NCBI GenBank assembly: GCA_015179025.1
Contig: WHUX01000290.1
Location: 1 to 57,326 of the forward strand
Direction: 5' to 3'
Source of the DNA: Terfezia claveryi
Taxonomy: Eukaryota > Ascomycota > Pezizomycetes > Pezizales > Pezizaceae
Length of the DNA: 57,326 nucleotides
The notes below the pieces were generated by a model that was given only the letters and a program-made list of their open reading frames with translations, ran no database searches and was not told the DNA's origin. Both the position numbers and the translations under genes were made by a program. Of this stretch, positions 43,622 through 55,049 are shown one piece after another. How positions within the stretch are numbered: the stretch's first letter is position 1; each line of letters opens with the position of its first letter.

Positions 43622-45000
43622 AAAAATATATACTCTTAGCAAAATTAAGGAGATACCCAAAGAATAGCAATATAACACTCAAATAGAATTCTATTCAAGT
43701 ATCAAATTGAACTACTGTTTTAAGAACTAGTTTGAGTATTATCTATATTGTAGGTAATAACTAATATATATAATAAAAGTTATATAGATATGGAGTATTA
43801 CATATATAAAAGAGAATATATATATAATTAGAGAAATAGGAGACTTGGATGAAACTAGAGTCTATGAGAGATAAGGTAGTCTGAGCTACCTGAGAGCAAG
43901 AGAGGTCTTTAAGTATTACCTGAAATATAGGTAATAGAGAGTTCGATTAGATACAAAGAAGACAAGTTAGTAAATAGGTTATTGTATAAAGAGAGAAAAC
44001 TATATAGAGTGGAGAAGTAAATTCCTTTTATAGAAAATCTAGTTCTTTATTTTGAAGATTATACTAATATCTAGTATGACTATCAAATATTTTAATCTAG
44101 TATAAATAAAAGAGTTATGTAATCAAGTACATATAATATTCAAAATATATAAAACAAAAACTAGGTAGAGAGGGTTTCCTTTTGAGAGTCAGATAGGTTT
44201 TAGTTCAACTCTTAAAATAGACTTACAATATACTAGAAAAGACAAATAAGTAAAAGACAAATATTATAAGAATAAGAGTTATACAGATTTATATTTAAAT
44301 TTCAAACTGGAAGTCTAAAAGCATGGAGATATAGCTGCAAGTTTAAAGGGTTCCTACTTTAAGAATTGGATAGGTTTTAGTTCAACTCTCAAAATAGACT
44401 CAAATATAGAATAAGGTTCCAAAGACATAAAGGTTAACTTACTAGATCGAGATAGCAGATCCCCTAATTAAGTGAGTTATCTAGTTAGGTTTTCTCGAAT
44501 ACAGTTGGTAGCCATACTAGTTAAGAGTAAGGTCAAGTTCTTCATGCTAGTATACTTATATAGACAAGTCTATAAGTTGCTAGCAACGTATCAAAGTTTC
44601 TAAGATTAGGCTTATACTGATATCTAGCACAACTAGAATGAGTTTTATGGATTACCAATAAGGGTTAAGGTTTGTAGATTAAGAGTCATACAGATATGTA
44701 GTACAACTATCACAAGTTCTAGTATAATCCCTAATAGTTCTTAATAGGCAAGTATATAAGTTACTAGTAATACTATAGTCCAAGTCTAAGTCAAGTCTAA
44801 GATTATAAGTAAAGTCAAGGTTATAGTCATAGTTTAGTAGAGTTTGTAATAGTAGCTCCCTCTTCTAAGGATAAGGTCCTATAAATCTAAGACAGGATAT
44901 CAGGTTCAAGTTTAGATTCACTTATTAAGTACAAGTTGGTCTACTAATTTAGATAGAGTATAAGGTTATAGTTTTGAGGAGTATATAGTATAAAACTTTT
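43622..45000. other. AT-rich remnant, right side of element E
   Basis: No gene. It contains the palindromic attacctg and aggtaat motifs (43740, 43915) also found left of C1. A direct repeat of about 50 bp with taggttttagttcaactct occurs at about 44200 and 44378. Repeated agatta...atacagatat and gtacaacta blocks lie near 44608 and 44690. Probably decayed E LTR or its flank. Confidence 0.4.
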
Positions 45001-45460
45001 TTATAATACTAGGTGTATTCATGAACATGTTGGCAGGTTCCTAGGTAAGCTCATTATAACCTACCCAGTATATCAAAAATAATTGCAGTTTACTTTTACA
45101 GCGCCCAATACTGCTAATGACTTAAAGGCAAACTAACAGTTAACAGTGTGCTGCAGATGATAGTTGTCCCCCTAATACTACCCCCTTAGAGCTTGTGCCA
45201 GTACACCTATATCTTATGATATATATCATAGTACCACTGTACTGTAGGGGTCCACCCCACGTCTATCTTCCAGAGTTCATATCAGGGCTCTCCTCATAGC
45301 CTAATTCCTATGTGGTACAACTATACCTTAGGTGGCCATTCCCATATCTACCTCCAATAGTCTTTATCAGGGCTCTAACTCCAGTTTGTGTGGATGCCTA
45401 CTCCAAGAGTCTGCATCAGGATGCCACTTCTTCCTGGCTATGTCAAAACATTTACTGCTT
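45000..45460. repeat. Block with three imperfect copies of a roughly 90-bp unit
   Basis: tctacctccaatagtcttta with tcagggctct appears near 45265, 45345 and 45400 in variants. Less AT-rich than its surroundings; no coding call. Confidence 0.4.
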
Positions 45461-46079
45461 TTCATTTGGATATGTTTAAAGAACTAAAATAAAAAAATGG
45501 TCATGCCAGTGATGCTAGTCTAGTTTTTAAACTCTTGGCATCATGATATATCCTAGTGTACCCTCTGGTATATTAAAGCCTTGGCTTGTAGTCAAATCTA
45601 TAACTACGTACATCATGCTACATACTCCTATCCTATGCACCTCATAATAGGCTATACTATGACTCTACCCTTTCCTTACTCTACCTTAGTTACTACCAGC
45701 TTCTTGGTGCCTATGCCTTGCCCAGTACTATCTAGCCTAATAATCTTAGTACATTTCTCATGCTCCTAACTATAATATCTGTATCCTATTCTTTTGTGCT
45801 AAATGCCTATATAACTCCTATCTTCTTTACAATTGTATGCAATCAGTACTAAATATTACTGCAGTACAGTATCTTCCAACTTCTACTCTATATCCACATA
45901 ATACTCTATACTTCTAACCCTTCCGATTATAAATAAATTGTCTTTTTACATCCACCAAAATATATTGCAAACATCTATTCATTTCAAATCCTAACTTTTT
46001 ATGTCCAACCTTATCCCTATATTCTGACAAAAAAATATATGCACTACTATAATGTTTATCTTTGTTCCTTATGACTCTA

Positions 46080-47760
46080 TATCATTCATATCCTACAACC
46101 CATCCTCTGAATCCCTATCTTCTGCCTTGTAGTCATTGTCATTATCATCCTGCAGATCAGTATCTGACTAATTATTATCTTCAGAATCTTCATACTCATC
46201 TTTGGCCTCTTTATTACTATCTTCACCAAGCTCACTACTAGTATCCTCACTATTGCTACTAGTACTTTACATATCTTCAACCTCCTCTGTCGACCTATCA
46301 TATCTATTATTTGCTAGACTGCAACTGTATTCTAGCTCGTCATTCTCAGCATATATTATTGGTACATTATTCTCCTCACTTACTGTATCTGGCAATATTG
46401 AGAACCCTTCCTTAAAATACGTACATCAACAAGAAAAAAGTATCATCGGAATACTAAGTAGTGTTTCCAGGAGATAGGGTTGTCTCTTATGTCTTTTGTA
46501 TCTTTTGTATCTACTAGGTGTCTTCTATATGTTTTCTGATATCTTCCAGTATCTCTAGGAGATACCAGGAGACATTCTGCCAATTATAGAGATACATCTA
46601 GTCTCTAGTGGCATTACTGTCTCTAGAGATTTTAGAGACAAACTATTTTCTTTCCTAATACACATGATATTAGACATATTTGTTCTGCCTTTTTCAGATC
46701 TTCTACTAGCTCTTTAGTATATTTATTTAGTTCATCATTGTCAATACTATAGGATTCAGCTTGTTCCCATTCAAGTACTTTCTCATGTACCTAGTAGTGC
46801 CTAAGAATCCCTAACTAAATTATCTTCAATAAACTTTACTCCAGTGTTTTCGGAAAACCCTCCACTACTTTAACATTTGATTTAAGGCTACTGCTAGACT
46901 GTTAGTATTTAACTCCTAACAACTATGCTCCTATACTTACAAGAGGAATTCGTATAGTTGAAAAACTCCCTATCTTAGAATGCCCTACTATCATATATTA
47001 GTAGTGTATATCACAGTATCACAAAAATTAGGTAGATGAATGGACAACTGATTCAGCTTATGAACATCAGGTCTTAGTTTCTGAGTTTTTTTACTTTATT
47101 AAAGAAATTTATATGAATGAATTGTACTTCTTTGGTCACTCTAAATCTATGACCCTACCCTTTTGATCATCCCTAGATTTTTAGTATCTGTCAACTCATA
47201 TTTTTCCTATGAATTCACTTACTTCCTATTTTTTACATTGGTATATTAAACGATCCTTATCTAACAACCAACTAACTCTCTTCTGAATATACTTCAAACT
47301 ACAGTTTTGGTCAATGATATAGAGTTTTATAACTTGACACTTCACTTCCTAGATGAGATATGATCTTGTACAAGATTGGATACTTCATAGCTAGATAAGG
47401 ATTATTAGTGTCTTCTCTAACATTTGCTATAACCTCTCTTATATATGTATCAATCTTAGTTTGTACTCTTCATCCACTCTATACTTGATTTCAGCTTCCT
47501 TCTTTACCTGTACTAAAAGATATTCTGTACAATCATCATCTGGCAATGACTCCTTAAAAAATGTAATCCTCTCAATTCAATTCATGGCATTACATACAAT
47601 ATCCTTTATTATTCCATCAAACTGTATGAAGCTCCAATTTCACTATGAATTTTCTTTGGCCTCTGTTATTTACTTCTTTAGTCTGTTCACTCTGTTATTG
47701 TCATCATGGACATCTATTTCGATGCTAGGTAGTGATGACAATCATAGTTAGTTTGTGTCC
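46080..47760 (-). pseudogene. Decayed minus-strand reading frame of unknown family
   Basis: Long same-strand segments with only scattered stops: NRVNRLKK, WSFIQFDGIIKDIVCNAMN, ITFFKESLPDDDCTEYLLVQVKKEAEIKYRVDEEYKL (in two stretches, 47740-47440), CSLKYIQKRVSWLLDKDRL (about 47290), VLEWEQAESYSIDNDEL and KYTKELVEDLKKAEQI (46800-46690). It ends in an acidic tail, STEEVED...SNSEDTSSELGEDSN and DLQDDNDNDYKAEDRDSED (46290-46090). It may be a DNA-transposon protein. I could not name it. Confidence 0.4.
46455..46640. repeat. Short palindrome-rich insert
   Basis: gtatctctaggagatac and gtctctag...ctctagagat...agagac hairpins interrupt the minus-strand frame. Could be a small MITE; ends not defined. 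Confidence 0.35.
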
Positions 47761-48476
47761 AAACTGCGCTACTTATAGATAGACTAAGAGATGCCTTACC
47801 TAGACTGTTAAGATGTAGTTCAAGAACATTTTGTAACTACATGTTAAGCATATTCTTGTAGAATACTTTGTTTACCTTTCCACTTTACACAATGGTAGAG
47901 CTGGAATTCCCTTGACTTCCTATACCTCTATATCAACCCCTAGCAGACTTATAGAATTCATTGCTGAATAGTAAATTCAATTATACTCATATATAAGTAC
48001 TGGTTTCCTTAATCTTGCTGATTCTCCTACCTCTGAAAAATTGATTGTAGACTGAAAAGTTGACAAAACCTAATTAACTTACTTAATCTATTAGATATAA
48101 TTTACGCAACTATAGAACACTTTCACATACAAGACTACTGGTAGATGCCTAGCCTTTGCCACTTAATATTAATTATCTAGTAGAAGACTTTTTTATATTA
48201 GCATTAATAGATCACTACTTGGTTGTGTCGTCTTTGACATTACAGCTTCCAGCCTACTTGTGAGAGATTTACTTACCTTTTCCTTTTGCTTCCATAATAG
48301 TCATTGACTTTTATTTTACTATTATTGTGAGCTGCTTTGTCTTCACAAATCTACCTACCACCTCAGTGGATATTGTGGTCATTTTAAATCTGCTGATATA
48401 TACTAACAATATTTCTCATTGTCAACACCAGCTTGAATTCTAATAGTCCGCCTATAGCTATTCTCAATAGTATACC
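47761..48476. other. AT-rich, no gene recognised
   Basis: Only short stretches such as HLPVVLYVKVFYSC and SISLLGVDIEV on the minus strand, likely the upstream continuation of the decayed frame. Confidence 0.3.
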
Positions 48477-48500
48477 AAAAAAAAAAAAAAAAAAAAACTA
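48477..48500 (+). repeat. Poly(A) tract of about 23 bases
   Basis: An uninterrupted A run. No LINE or SINE feature is recognised upstream. Confidence 0.9.
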
Positions 48501-48723
48501 TTATGAAATATGGAATATATAAGAGAGATACGAGTAATGCAGGATGAATTCTCTATCTACAAGTCTCAAGGTCTTTATAGTACAAGCTTCCTCCAGAGCC
48601 TTAGTCCTTACTTCCCAAAGAGGGAGTACCGTCCTTCTCTCATGTAAGGTTTCTACCTATGTAGTAATCTCATGTGACTTCCACCTTACATGAGGTAGGG
48701 GCGGCCTCGACCCATCTATATAT
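48501..48723. other. Probable LTR-like fragment of Gypsy F interrupted by FB3
   Basis: catgtaagg and ccttacatg lie in inverted arrangement (48640-48695). It ends with the FB3 target copy atctatatat. Its link to element F (which starts right of FB3) is inferred from position only. Confidence 0.3.
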
Positions 48724-49366
48724 AGTGTGCGGATCGGCCCGAGTCGAGGCGAGTTTGCCAACTATTTTTCCAACTCGACACCGACTCGTGCAGATGGCAA
48801 TCCAGGAGAAGCCAGCTCGCACCGACTTGCCGGCTACTCGCGAGTACTTGCCAAGCCTTTTTGTTACGGGGAATAGGCTAGAAGCTTCCCTGCGCCGCCC
48901 ATATATACATGAAATTCATCCATTCATGGCCTATATATATACATGGAATTCGTGCATTCGCGGCTAATATATATACATGGAATTCGTGCATTTGCGGCTT
49001 ATATATATACATGGAAATTGTTCATTCGCAGCTAGTGTATATCGAATCATGCATATATATAGAGGCCGCGAATGCATGATTTTCATGTATATATAGAGGC
49101 CGTGAATGCACCAATTTCATATATATATATATATATAACCTGTGAAGGCACGAATTTTATGTATATATGGGCAGCGCAGGTTGGCTTCTAGCCTATTCCC
49201 CGTAACAAAAAGGCTTGGCGAGTACTCGTCGGCTACTCGGCGCCGGCTCGAGTATTCCAGAGAATTGTGTAGCCGACTCACCGAGTTTAAAGGTTGGGCA
49301 AAACTCGGCCGTCAGCGTGAGTCTTAGTGAGTCGGTGCAGGGAAAACTCACCTCGGTACACACGCT
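48724..49366. mobile_element. Foldback element FB3
   Basis: A 643-bp palindrome. The left arm tttttgttacggggaatagg (48858) mirrors cctattccccgtaacaaaaa (49191). Termini are AGTGTGCGG and ACACACGCT. Both sides carry atctatatat (48714-48723 and 49367-49376), a perfect 10-bp target duplication, although TA-rich. The loop (48900-49160) has tandem tatatatacatggaattc units like those in FB1. No coding capacity; the ORFs at 48674-49390 follow the arms. TSD length suggests a MULE-type mobiliser. Confidence 0.85.
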
Positions 49367-49389
49367 ATCTATATATACATCCTTTCTCA

Positions 49390-50529
49390 ATTATATGTGT
49401 TTTCTATTGCTTTCCTGCTCAGTTTCTTTGTTCTCCTTGACCTCCTGACTGTTAATTGATCATCTCCCTTTGATTCCATTTCCACTACCCTGTTCTCCAT
49501 TGCCTCTGGTATAGTGTCTCTTCTTTCATCCTCCTCCAGGTTTCCTGACTCTTTACATTCCACTAGCTTCACCCAAGTTTTCTATCTATCCTCGAATTCC
49601 TTTAGGAGCTTCCTTTCCAACTCTAGCTTATCTACTTCTTCCCATACTGCTTCTCCTTTGTCATTATTATTCCTCAAACACAAAAATTCCTTTTTCCCAT
49701 TCATCATTCTTTCCCCAAGTATTTGAGTCACTTTATCCTCATCATCTTAAATCTGGTAAGGGTCTATCTTATCTACTATTGCTTGGTCCAGATGTTTTAT
49801 ATGATATTTCTGTAGATTTTTGATTAATACTATATTATGTATTTTTAATCCTATTGGTACTCGAATCCTGTATGCAACCAGAGATACTACTTCCACGATT
49901 TTCACCACTTTATTTACTGGTTCTAGTTTTCCCTTTTTTATAGATCTTAGACAGGCCAGGTCGCCTGGTAGAAAAGTCAGTGGAGAGTGTTTTCTGTTAT
50001 AGTATCATTTTTGGTATTCTTGTGCTCATTTTATTGATTCTTCTGCTAGTTTCCTTCATTTTGATAATGATGCAACTATCTCTTCCCTCGAAACTGAATG
50101 GGCTTTTGCCATCTTTGTTACTAAGTCTCCGAAGTTGCATGGTGCAATTCCATATAGCATTTTGAAAGGGGACGTCCTCGTAGAAATGTTAATACATGAG
50201 TTGTGTGTGAATTCCATACTTACCAGCAGGTTGATCCATTTCTCATCTGATTCCAAAACCAGTATGCATATCATTGCCTTAATAGATCTATTCGTCCTCT
50301 CTGATTGTTCATCTGCCTGTAGGTGGTATGCTATTGTCATCCCCAGCTTTGTACCTGCTAGTACCATCAAAGTCTTTTAGAATCTCAATGTGAATTTTCG
50401 GTCTCTGTCTGTAATCAGAACCCTCAGTATGCCCCATGTTGGAAATACCACTTCAAAGTAATATTTTGAGAATCATTCCACTGTATAGTTTTTCTTACAT
50501 TGGATAATGCACACTACTTTGGTATTTTT
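49390..50529 (-). pseudogene. Integrase of Gypsy F, main part
   Basis: PTWGILRVLITDRDRKF (about 50390-50440) holds the second Asp. HLQADEQSERTNRSIKAMI (about 50270-50325) holds the Glu. SPFKMLYGIAPCNFGD follows. The C-terminal GPY-like part reads FLPGDLACLR, LIKNLQKYHIKHLDQAI and so on. It ends in a basic tail (RRSRRTKKLSRKAIENTYN) at 49390. The Ser-rich plus-strand ORFs here are shadows. Confidence 0.82.
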
Positions 50530-51162
50530 TGTAATGGAGAACATTGTTTCATTGTTTATATAATTTATTATATACTTTTGTATTTCCTATATTACTACTA
50601 TATTATATAACTAAGCCTCTTGGTTGAAGGACTAGCCTTCTACCACCTCCTACTACTTTATAAGTGTCCATAGCAAGCGGAATTTGCCATGGGAAGTTCC
50701 ATGGCACTTGTCATATGAAAACACCCTCATTATGGCTACGTGACCTCTTTTTAAGGCGTGTGACTCATTACTATGGCCACATAACCTCTTATATACAACG
50801 TACCACCTTCTGGTATGCCACCCTTTATTGTATTTATTTCCTTAGTCATCAGATCTCAGAGGAGTATAAATAGTCCACTGGATTCCCTCTGGAATCCACA
50901 GACAAGAAGCAACAAGCAAGTATACAGAGCAAGCAAGCCTATATTCTGATCAGATCAAGACTATATAGCTTAGATAGCATAAATCATATAAGATAGATTA
51001 CACCAGTTAATTACTGTTTGCTCCGGGAACGTCCTACATAGTAATCTCTCTACCCTTCTGAGGTCTTACTTCAGTAGAACTGAATTACACAAACGTCCGT
51101 GCCTACGGATATAGATTGTATAAATGGTACCGAATAAATACTATCTAGTACCATTCATTACA
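50530..51162 (+). repeat. Solo LTR of Gypsy family B
   Basis: 633 bp, TGTAAT...ATTACA, TATA box 50865-50872. About 40 bp shorter than the other family-B LTRs because it lacks one of the tandem units near 50730-50790. No internal sequence beside it. Flanks ttttt and ttttg are a possible imperfect TSD. It splits the F integrase. Confidence 0.9.
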
Positions 51163-51330
51163 TTTTGGTCTATGCAGGTTGCAATTGAATTAAGTTCTTT
51201 GTATAGTGGTAGGCCTTCTACAAAGTCCATACAGATTGTGTGCAGTGGTGCTACTACTGGTATGGATTGGAGATTCCCGGGTTTCTTCTTGGTATCTATT
51301 TTTACCCTTTAATATATATCGTAAGTTCAG
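51163..51330 (-). pseudogene. Integrase of Gypsy F, N-terminal core
   Basis: KPGNLQSIPVVAPLHTICMD (about 51230-51295) with FVEGLPLYKELNSIAT carries the first catalytic Asp (MD-x-V). It joins the main part across the solo LTR. Confidence 0.75.
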
Positions 51331-52280
51331 CAGTAATTTTCCACATCTCTAGCTAACTCTTTCTAATAGTAATCTCCTTTTGCCTCGTGAAGTGCTCTTT
51401 TGGATCCTAGGTATTCCAGCTCATCATAGATTAAGGATATTACTTATGCTCTACATGTCTCGGATATGCATATTCTTTGCTTCCCCTTCTTATCCATCAT
51501 AATGAGTATCTCTTATTCATTTAGTATATAAGAGTTTACCTCTTTCGAACGTTCTCTTCTTTCATAATGGTTTTCCAGGTTCAGATTCTCAACTCGGCCC
51601 AACTATAATATCATAGCCACACTCTGAAGATCTTTCTTCTCATTGCTCTTCCCAACTCGTCCCAACTATGCTAATATAGCCTCACTCTGGGTGGTATTCT
51701 GTAGATTCTTATGTTGGCCCAACTGCTCTTCGGCAGCCTCATTCTGAGATCTCCTGGCATCTTCGGCATATCCTGCAAAGAATGTATCAGTCTCATAACC
51801 TTTCCTAATATTATTCAGAATCTCTGGTTCTACTGTAGTTGCATTGGTCTAAAAAGTTTTGTTTAGTAGAAACCTGTATAGTGGGTCAACATTTGAATTC
51901 ACTAACCTTAATCTGTAGACGATTTTCAAACAATATTCCATGGGGCCCAATAGCATTGCCTATTGGTATAATCTAGAATTTGTTATTTATTTAATAGACT
52001 ACAGCCATTTCAGTACATGATGATCTATCACCACTATCACATTGGAACTATCAAGGTAGTGAGACAGTTTTATGAATAACAAGTATACTTCCAGGCATTC
52101 CATTTCCATCACTGAGTAGTTCTTTTCGGCTAGTAAGAGGGCTTTTAATATAAATAGAATTTCAATGCATTTGTATATAGGTAGAAGGGTTTTGAAAACA
52201 CTGGGTATCTTAATACTAGTATATTGTAAAGAAGCTTTTTTAATTCTTCCAGGCTACTACTCTCGCTTTTGTTACTTCCA
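51331..52280 (-). pseudogene. Connection and RNase H region of Gypsy F, decayed
   Basis: Minus fragments include HLDYWVINHQDTQC-like and ELLSDGNGMPGS text and many stops. The plus strand shows a tandem of cccaactcgtcccaactat-like words near 51590-51680 and again 51715. It lies where RNase H should be, but no catalytic motif is certain. Confidence 0.45.
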
Positions 52281-53832
52281 CTGTATATCAGCCTATTCTC
52301 CTTGCCTTTTGTCTTGCTTCCATCTCTTGCATTTCATCCTTCCCCAATACTTTCAGAGCTGATATCAGTAGTTTAGCTATAGATGCAAAATAGGGGATGA
52401 ATTGTATGTAATATAAGAATTGGTCTAGGATTTGTCTCAGTTCCTTTACTATTTTTGGGAAAGGTAATATCCTGATGGCTTCTGTTTTCTGCTCCAGAGT
52501 CCACAGTCCTAGTCTCGATACCCTCAATCCCAACAAGTTAATACTGGAGAACCTGAAGTTACACTTCTTTTCATCTAAAGTAAGGCCCATACAGGTAAAT
52601 GCTTCCAGTACCTTTGTCAGATATTTCATGTGTTCATTCCAAGACTTAGACTATACCACGATATTATCTATATAAGCCAGGACAAATTGCCATCTCCATC
52701 TACTCAGTAGGGAATCTATTGACCTTTGAAAGAAAGCTGGAGCGTTCTGCAATCCAAAAGGTACCCTCTTATATTGCCATTGGCTTTCCCATTCCATAGA
52801 GAATGCTGTCAACTATTGGGATTTTGGTAATACTTCAAACTGGTAGTATCCCTTATTTACATCCATTATAGAACAGTAAAATGCTCTTGTTAATGTGGCA
52901 AACACTACATTAGGTCAAGGTATTAGGTATCTGTACATTGGTGTTATTGCATTTACATCTCAAAAGTCTACACAGAATCTCTACTTCCTATTCTATAAGA
53001 CTATGACCATTGGGGAGGCTATTAGTTCATATCCTTTCTCTATAATGTCTAGTTTCCTCAAAGTTTCCATGCTTTTTGCAATCAATTTCGATGTTCTTGG
53101 TGATTCTCTGTATGGGTGTCCTCGTGGTGGGTTTTTCCCTTCAGTAATTTCGATTCTCATTAGAGGAAGTTTCACCTTTCCTAATCTTTTCTCTTCAAAA
53201 CTAAAGCATACTATAAATCTTTTTATAAGAGCAGTGAGCTGATCCTTCATTTCTTTCGTCAGATTCTTGTCTATTAGTATTGTCAGCTTATCTATATCCT
53301 TTCTGAGTCTTATAGAAGGGTCTAGTAGTAGTTCCATCTTTTCTACTACTCTCTTATCTTCTTTCAGTTCATTTGAGAGACTGAATGGCTCTGACACCAT
53401 CCTATCTGGATCTGCTATTCTTGTCATTACTGTCCCATTTACTCTTTTTTCTATTCCCAAACTTGTTTTCTGATTTCCCAATGACTTTGCTTTCTCCCAT
53501 TCTTCCTTCTCTTTCCTTTTTTTATCTCTGTATTGAATTATTTGTTTCTTTCTTTTGCTTATTTGGTCTAATACACTTCTTAATTTCCTATTGATTTTCA
53601 GTTCTACTACCATTATACCTAATTCCAGTGATATCTTATCTCTCAGTACTATTCCCACTGGGTTGTCTAAGTATTTTGCTACTTTTCTATCTCTTTCTTT
53701 ATCAAAATGCCCTTTTTCTATATCCTTCTTCACCTTCCTTTCCCATTGTCTTGATACTTTTGTCCCTACATCCTTCCATTGCATATCTTTTATATTCCAC
53801 TGCTGGTTGACTAGTCCATCTACTTTTTCCAT
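52281..53832 (-). pseudogene. RT of Gypsy F with long preceding linker
   Basis: A 279-aa open frame (53832-52993) has a charged coiled-coil-like part (QISKRKKQIIQYRDKKRKEK), then LKEMKDQLTALI-type text and PPRGHPYRESPRTSKLIAKS, the usual RT entry. After one stop come RFCVDFRDVNAITPMYRY, VFATLTRAFYCSIMDVNKGYYQF, YKRVPFGLQNAPAFFQRSID and FVLAYIDNIVV (about 52652-52680; YIDN for YIDD). EKKCNFRFSSINLLGLRVS and KELRQILDQFLYYIQFIP follow. Stops are few compared with other elements, so F may be younger or less exposed to RIP. Confidence 0.88.
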
Positions 53833-53898
53833 TAGTTTTGGTTCTATGCTTTTTGCCTAAAATTCATCTAGCCTGAATGTTGGGGTGTTGTCTCCATT

Positions 53899-54309
53899 CT
53901 ATTTGTTATGGATCATTGTTACATTTGTTCTAACTGGGTTTGACTTAGTTGACACCACTGGGTTAGCGATCTTGCTCACTAACAGTTGTGAGATTGCCAG
54001 GGTGGCAAAATACATTATCTTTGTATTCACCTTTACTACTGTTACTATTCCCATGAGTTCCTCTTTCTTTAGCTTGATTGGGGAGTCACATAAGTTTGGG
54101 AATGTCAGTACTGGAGTAGTTTTGTATAGCAGAGTCACTGGTATCCTTCCTTGTAGTTCCTTTGAAGTATCCACAAATACCTTTGAGGAGAATAATAGTT
54201 TTTGTCTTTCAGGATATCCTTCTGGAATTTCTATAGGGATATGGGCATCACTGTGTGGGGGCATGATTACATCCCGAGTAATAATAACCCTATTGTGAAC
54301 TATCTTCAT
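53899..54309 (-). pseudogene. Pol N-terminal region of Gypsy F
   Basis: A 136-aa frame with VIMPPHSDAHIPIEIPEG and KKEELMGIVTVVKVNTK: beta-rich text between protease and RT as seen in several fungal Gypsy pols. Not catalytic as far as can be seen. Confidence 0.55.
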
Positions 54310-54324
54310 AATTTCCTTCTCTTC

Positions 54325-54984
54325 TCAGTTTGCTATTGGTATTTCCATTTTCCTAATTCTAATAATTCCTTTACTTTCTATATAATCCATACTATAAGCC
54401 CTTGTAGTATTCCTTCCTATTAAGAAGTTGCAGTCCAATTTCCTTACCACTTGCAACTCGATGTAGATCTTAACAATACGTCCCTCTTTTACATTCTCTT
54501 TCAATGCTAGGTTGTCCAAAAGGTAGATGGGAATTGTGGCAAACTCCAAGGTGTTAGTTTTTCTACCTCCAATTTCTACAAAGTATAGTTGGGTCTGTGA
54601 GTCCTTTCTAATTTCAGTATTTGGTACATTCTTCCTCAATGTTTCTAGGTGAATCAAGCATTGACCTCCACTATCCCCACAGCCTATTGTAGTAGATGTT
54701 TCCCTATCTGGTTTCCTCAGTCATACATTCAAGAGTAGTAGTTGTCTATTCAGATAAGAGAGTCTATTCTCTATTGAGGTGGGTATTAGCAGTTCTTTTA
54801 TCTTCATATTTCCTACAGAAGGGACAACTTTATTTTTCAGGAAGGAGAAGAATATCTGGACTTTTATATGGTAGGAGGTTGTAGAGCCTCTCTCACCTAT
54901 GAATTTATCTTCACTAGCTTCTTCCCTTAGTGAATCAGCTCTATCTGGATCAGTTTCATAGTTGTTATTCTTTTTAACTATCAT
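54325..54984 (-). pseudogene. Protease of Gypsy F
   Basis: After a single TGA at 54721 the frame reads TIGCGDSGGQCLIHLETLRK (about 54645-54695) with the classical D-S-G of aspartic proteases. LEFATIPIYLLDNLAL and LDCNFLIGRNTTRAYSMDYI follow as the second half. Upstream (54984-54721) is a charged region, likely gag-pol linker. The DSG contrasts with D-L-Q in family B. Confidence 0.75.
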
Positions 54985-55049
54985 TTTGTATGACTTTCTT
55001 GCTGGACCATATTTACTCTTTTTCTCTTCCTTGTAATAGTTCTTCTCCT

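Larger units (their letters stand above)
49380..55049 (-). mobile_element. Ty3/Gypsy element F
   Basis: Minus-strand pol with protease, RT, RNase H (decayed) and integrase. It is cut on its 5' side by Copia C2 (55050) and flanked on its 3' side by FB3. A solo family-B LTR sits in the integrase. The RT has the VFATLTRAFY and FQRSIDSLL pattern of a Gypsy clade distinct from B and D. No chromodomain is seen. Confidence 0.82.

Noticed and set aside
45581..47751. Small plus-strand ORFs as host genes
   Set aside because: Leu/Ser-rich frames opposite a charged minus-strand frame; typical shadows.
48477..48500. Poly(A) tail of a LINE or SINE
   Set aside because: No RT, internal promoter or TSD was recognised around it.
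53267..53860. Ser/Phe-rich plus-strand ORFs resembling membrane proteins
   Set aside because: Shadows of the F pol frame on the minus strand, which has clear RT motifs.
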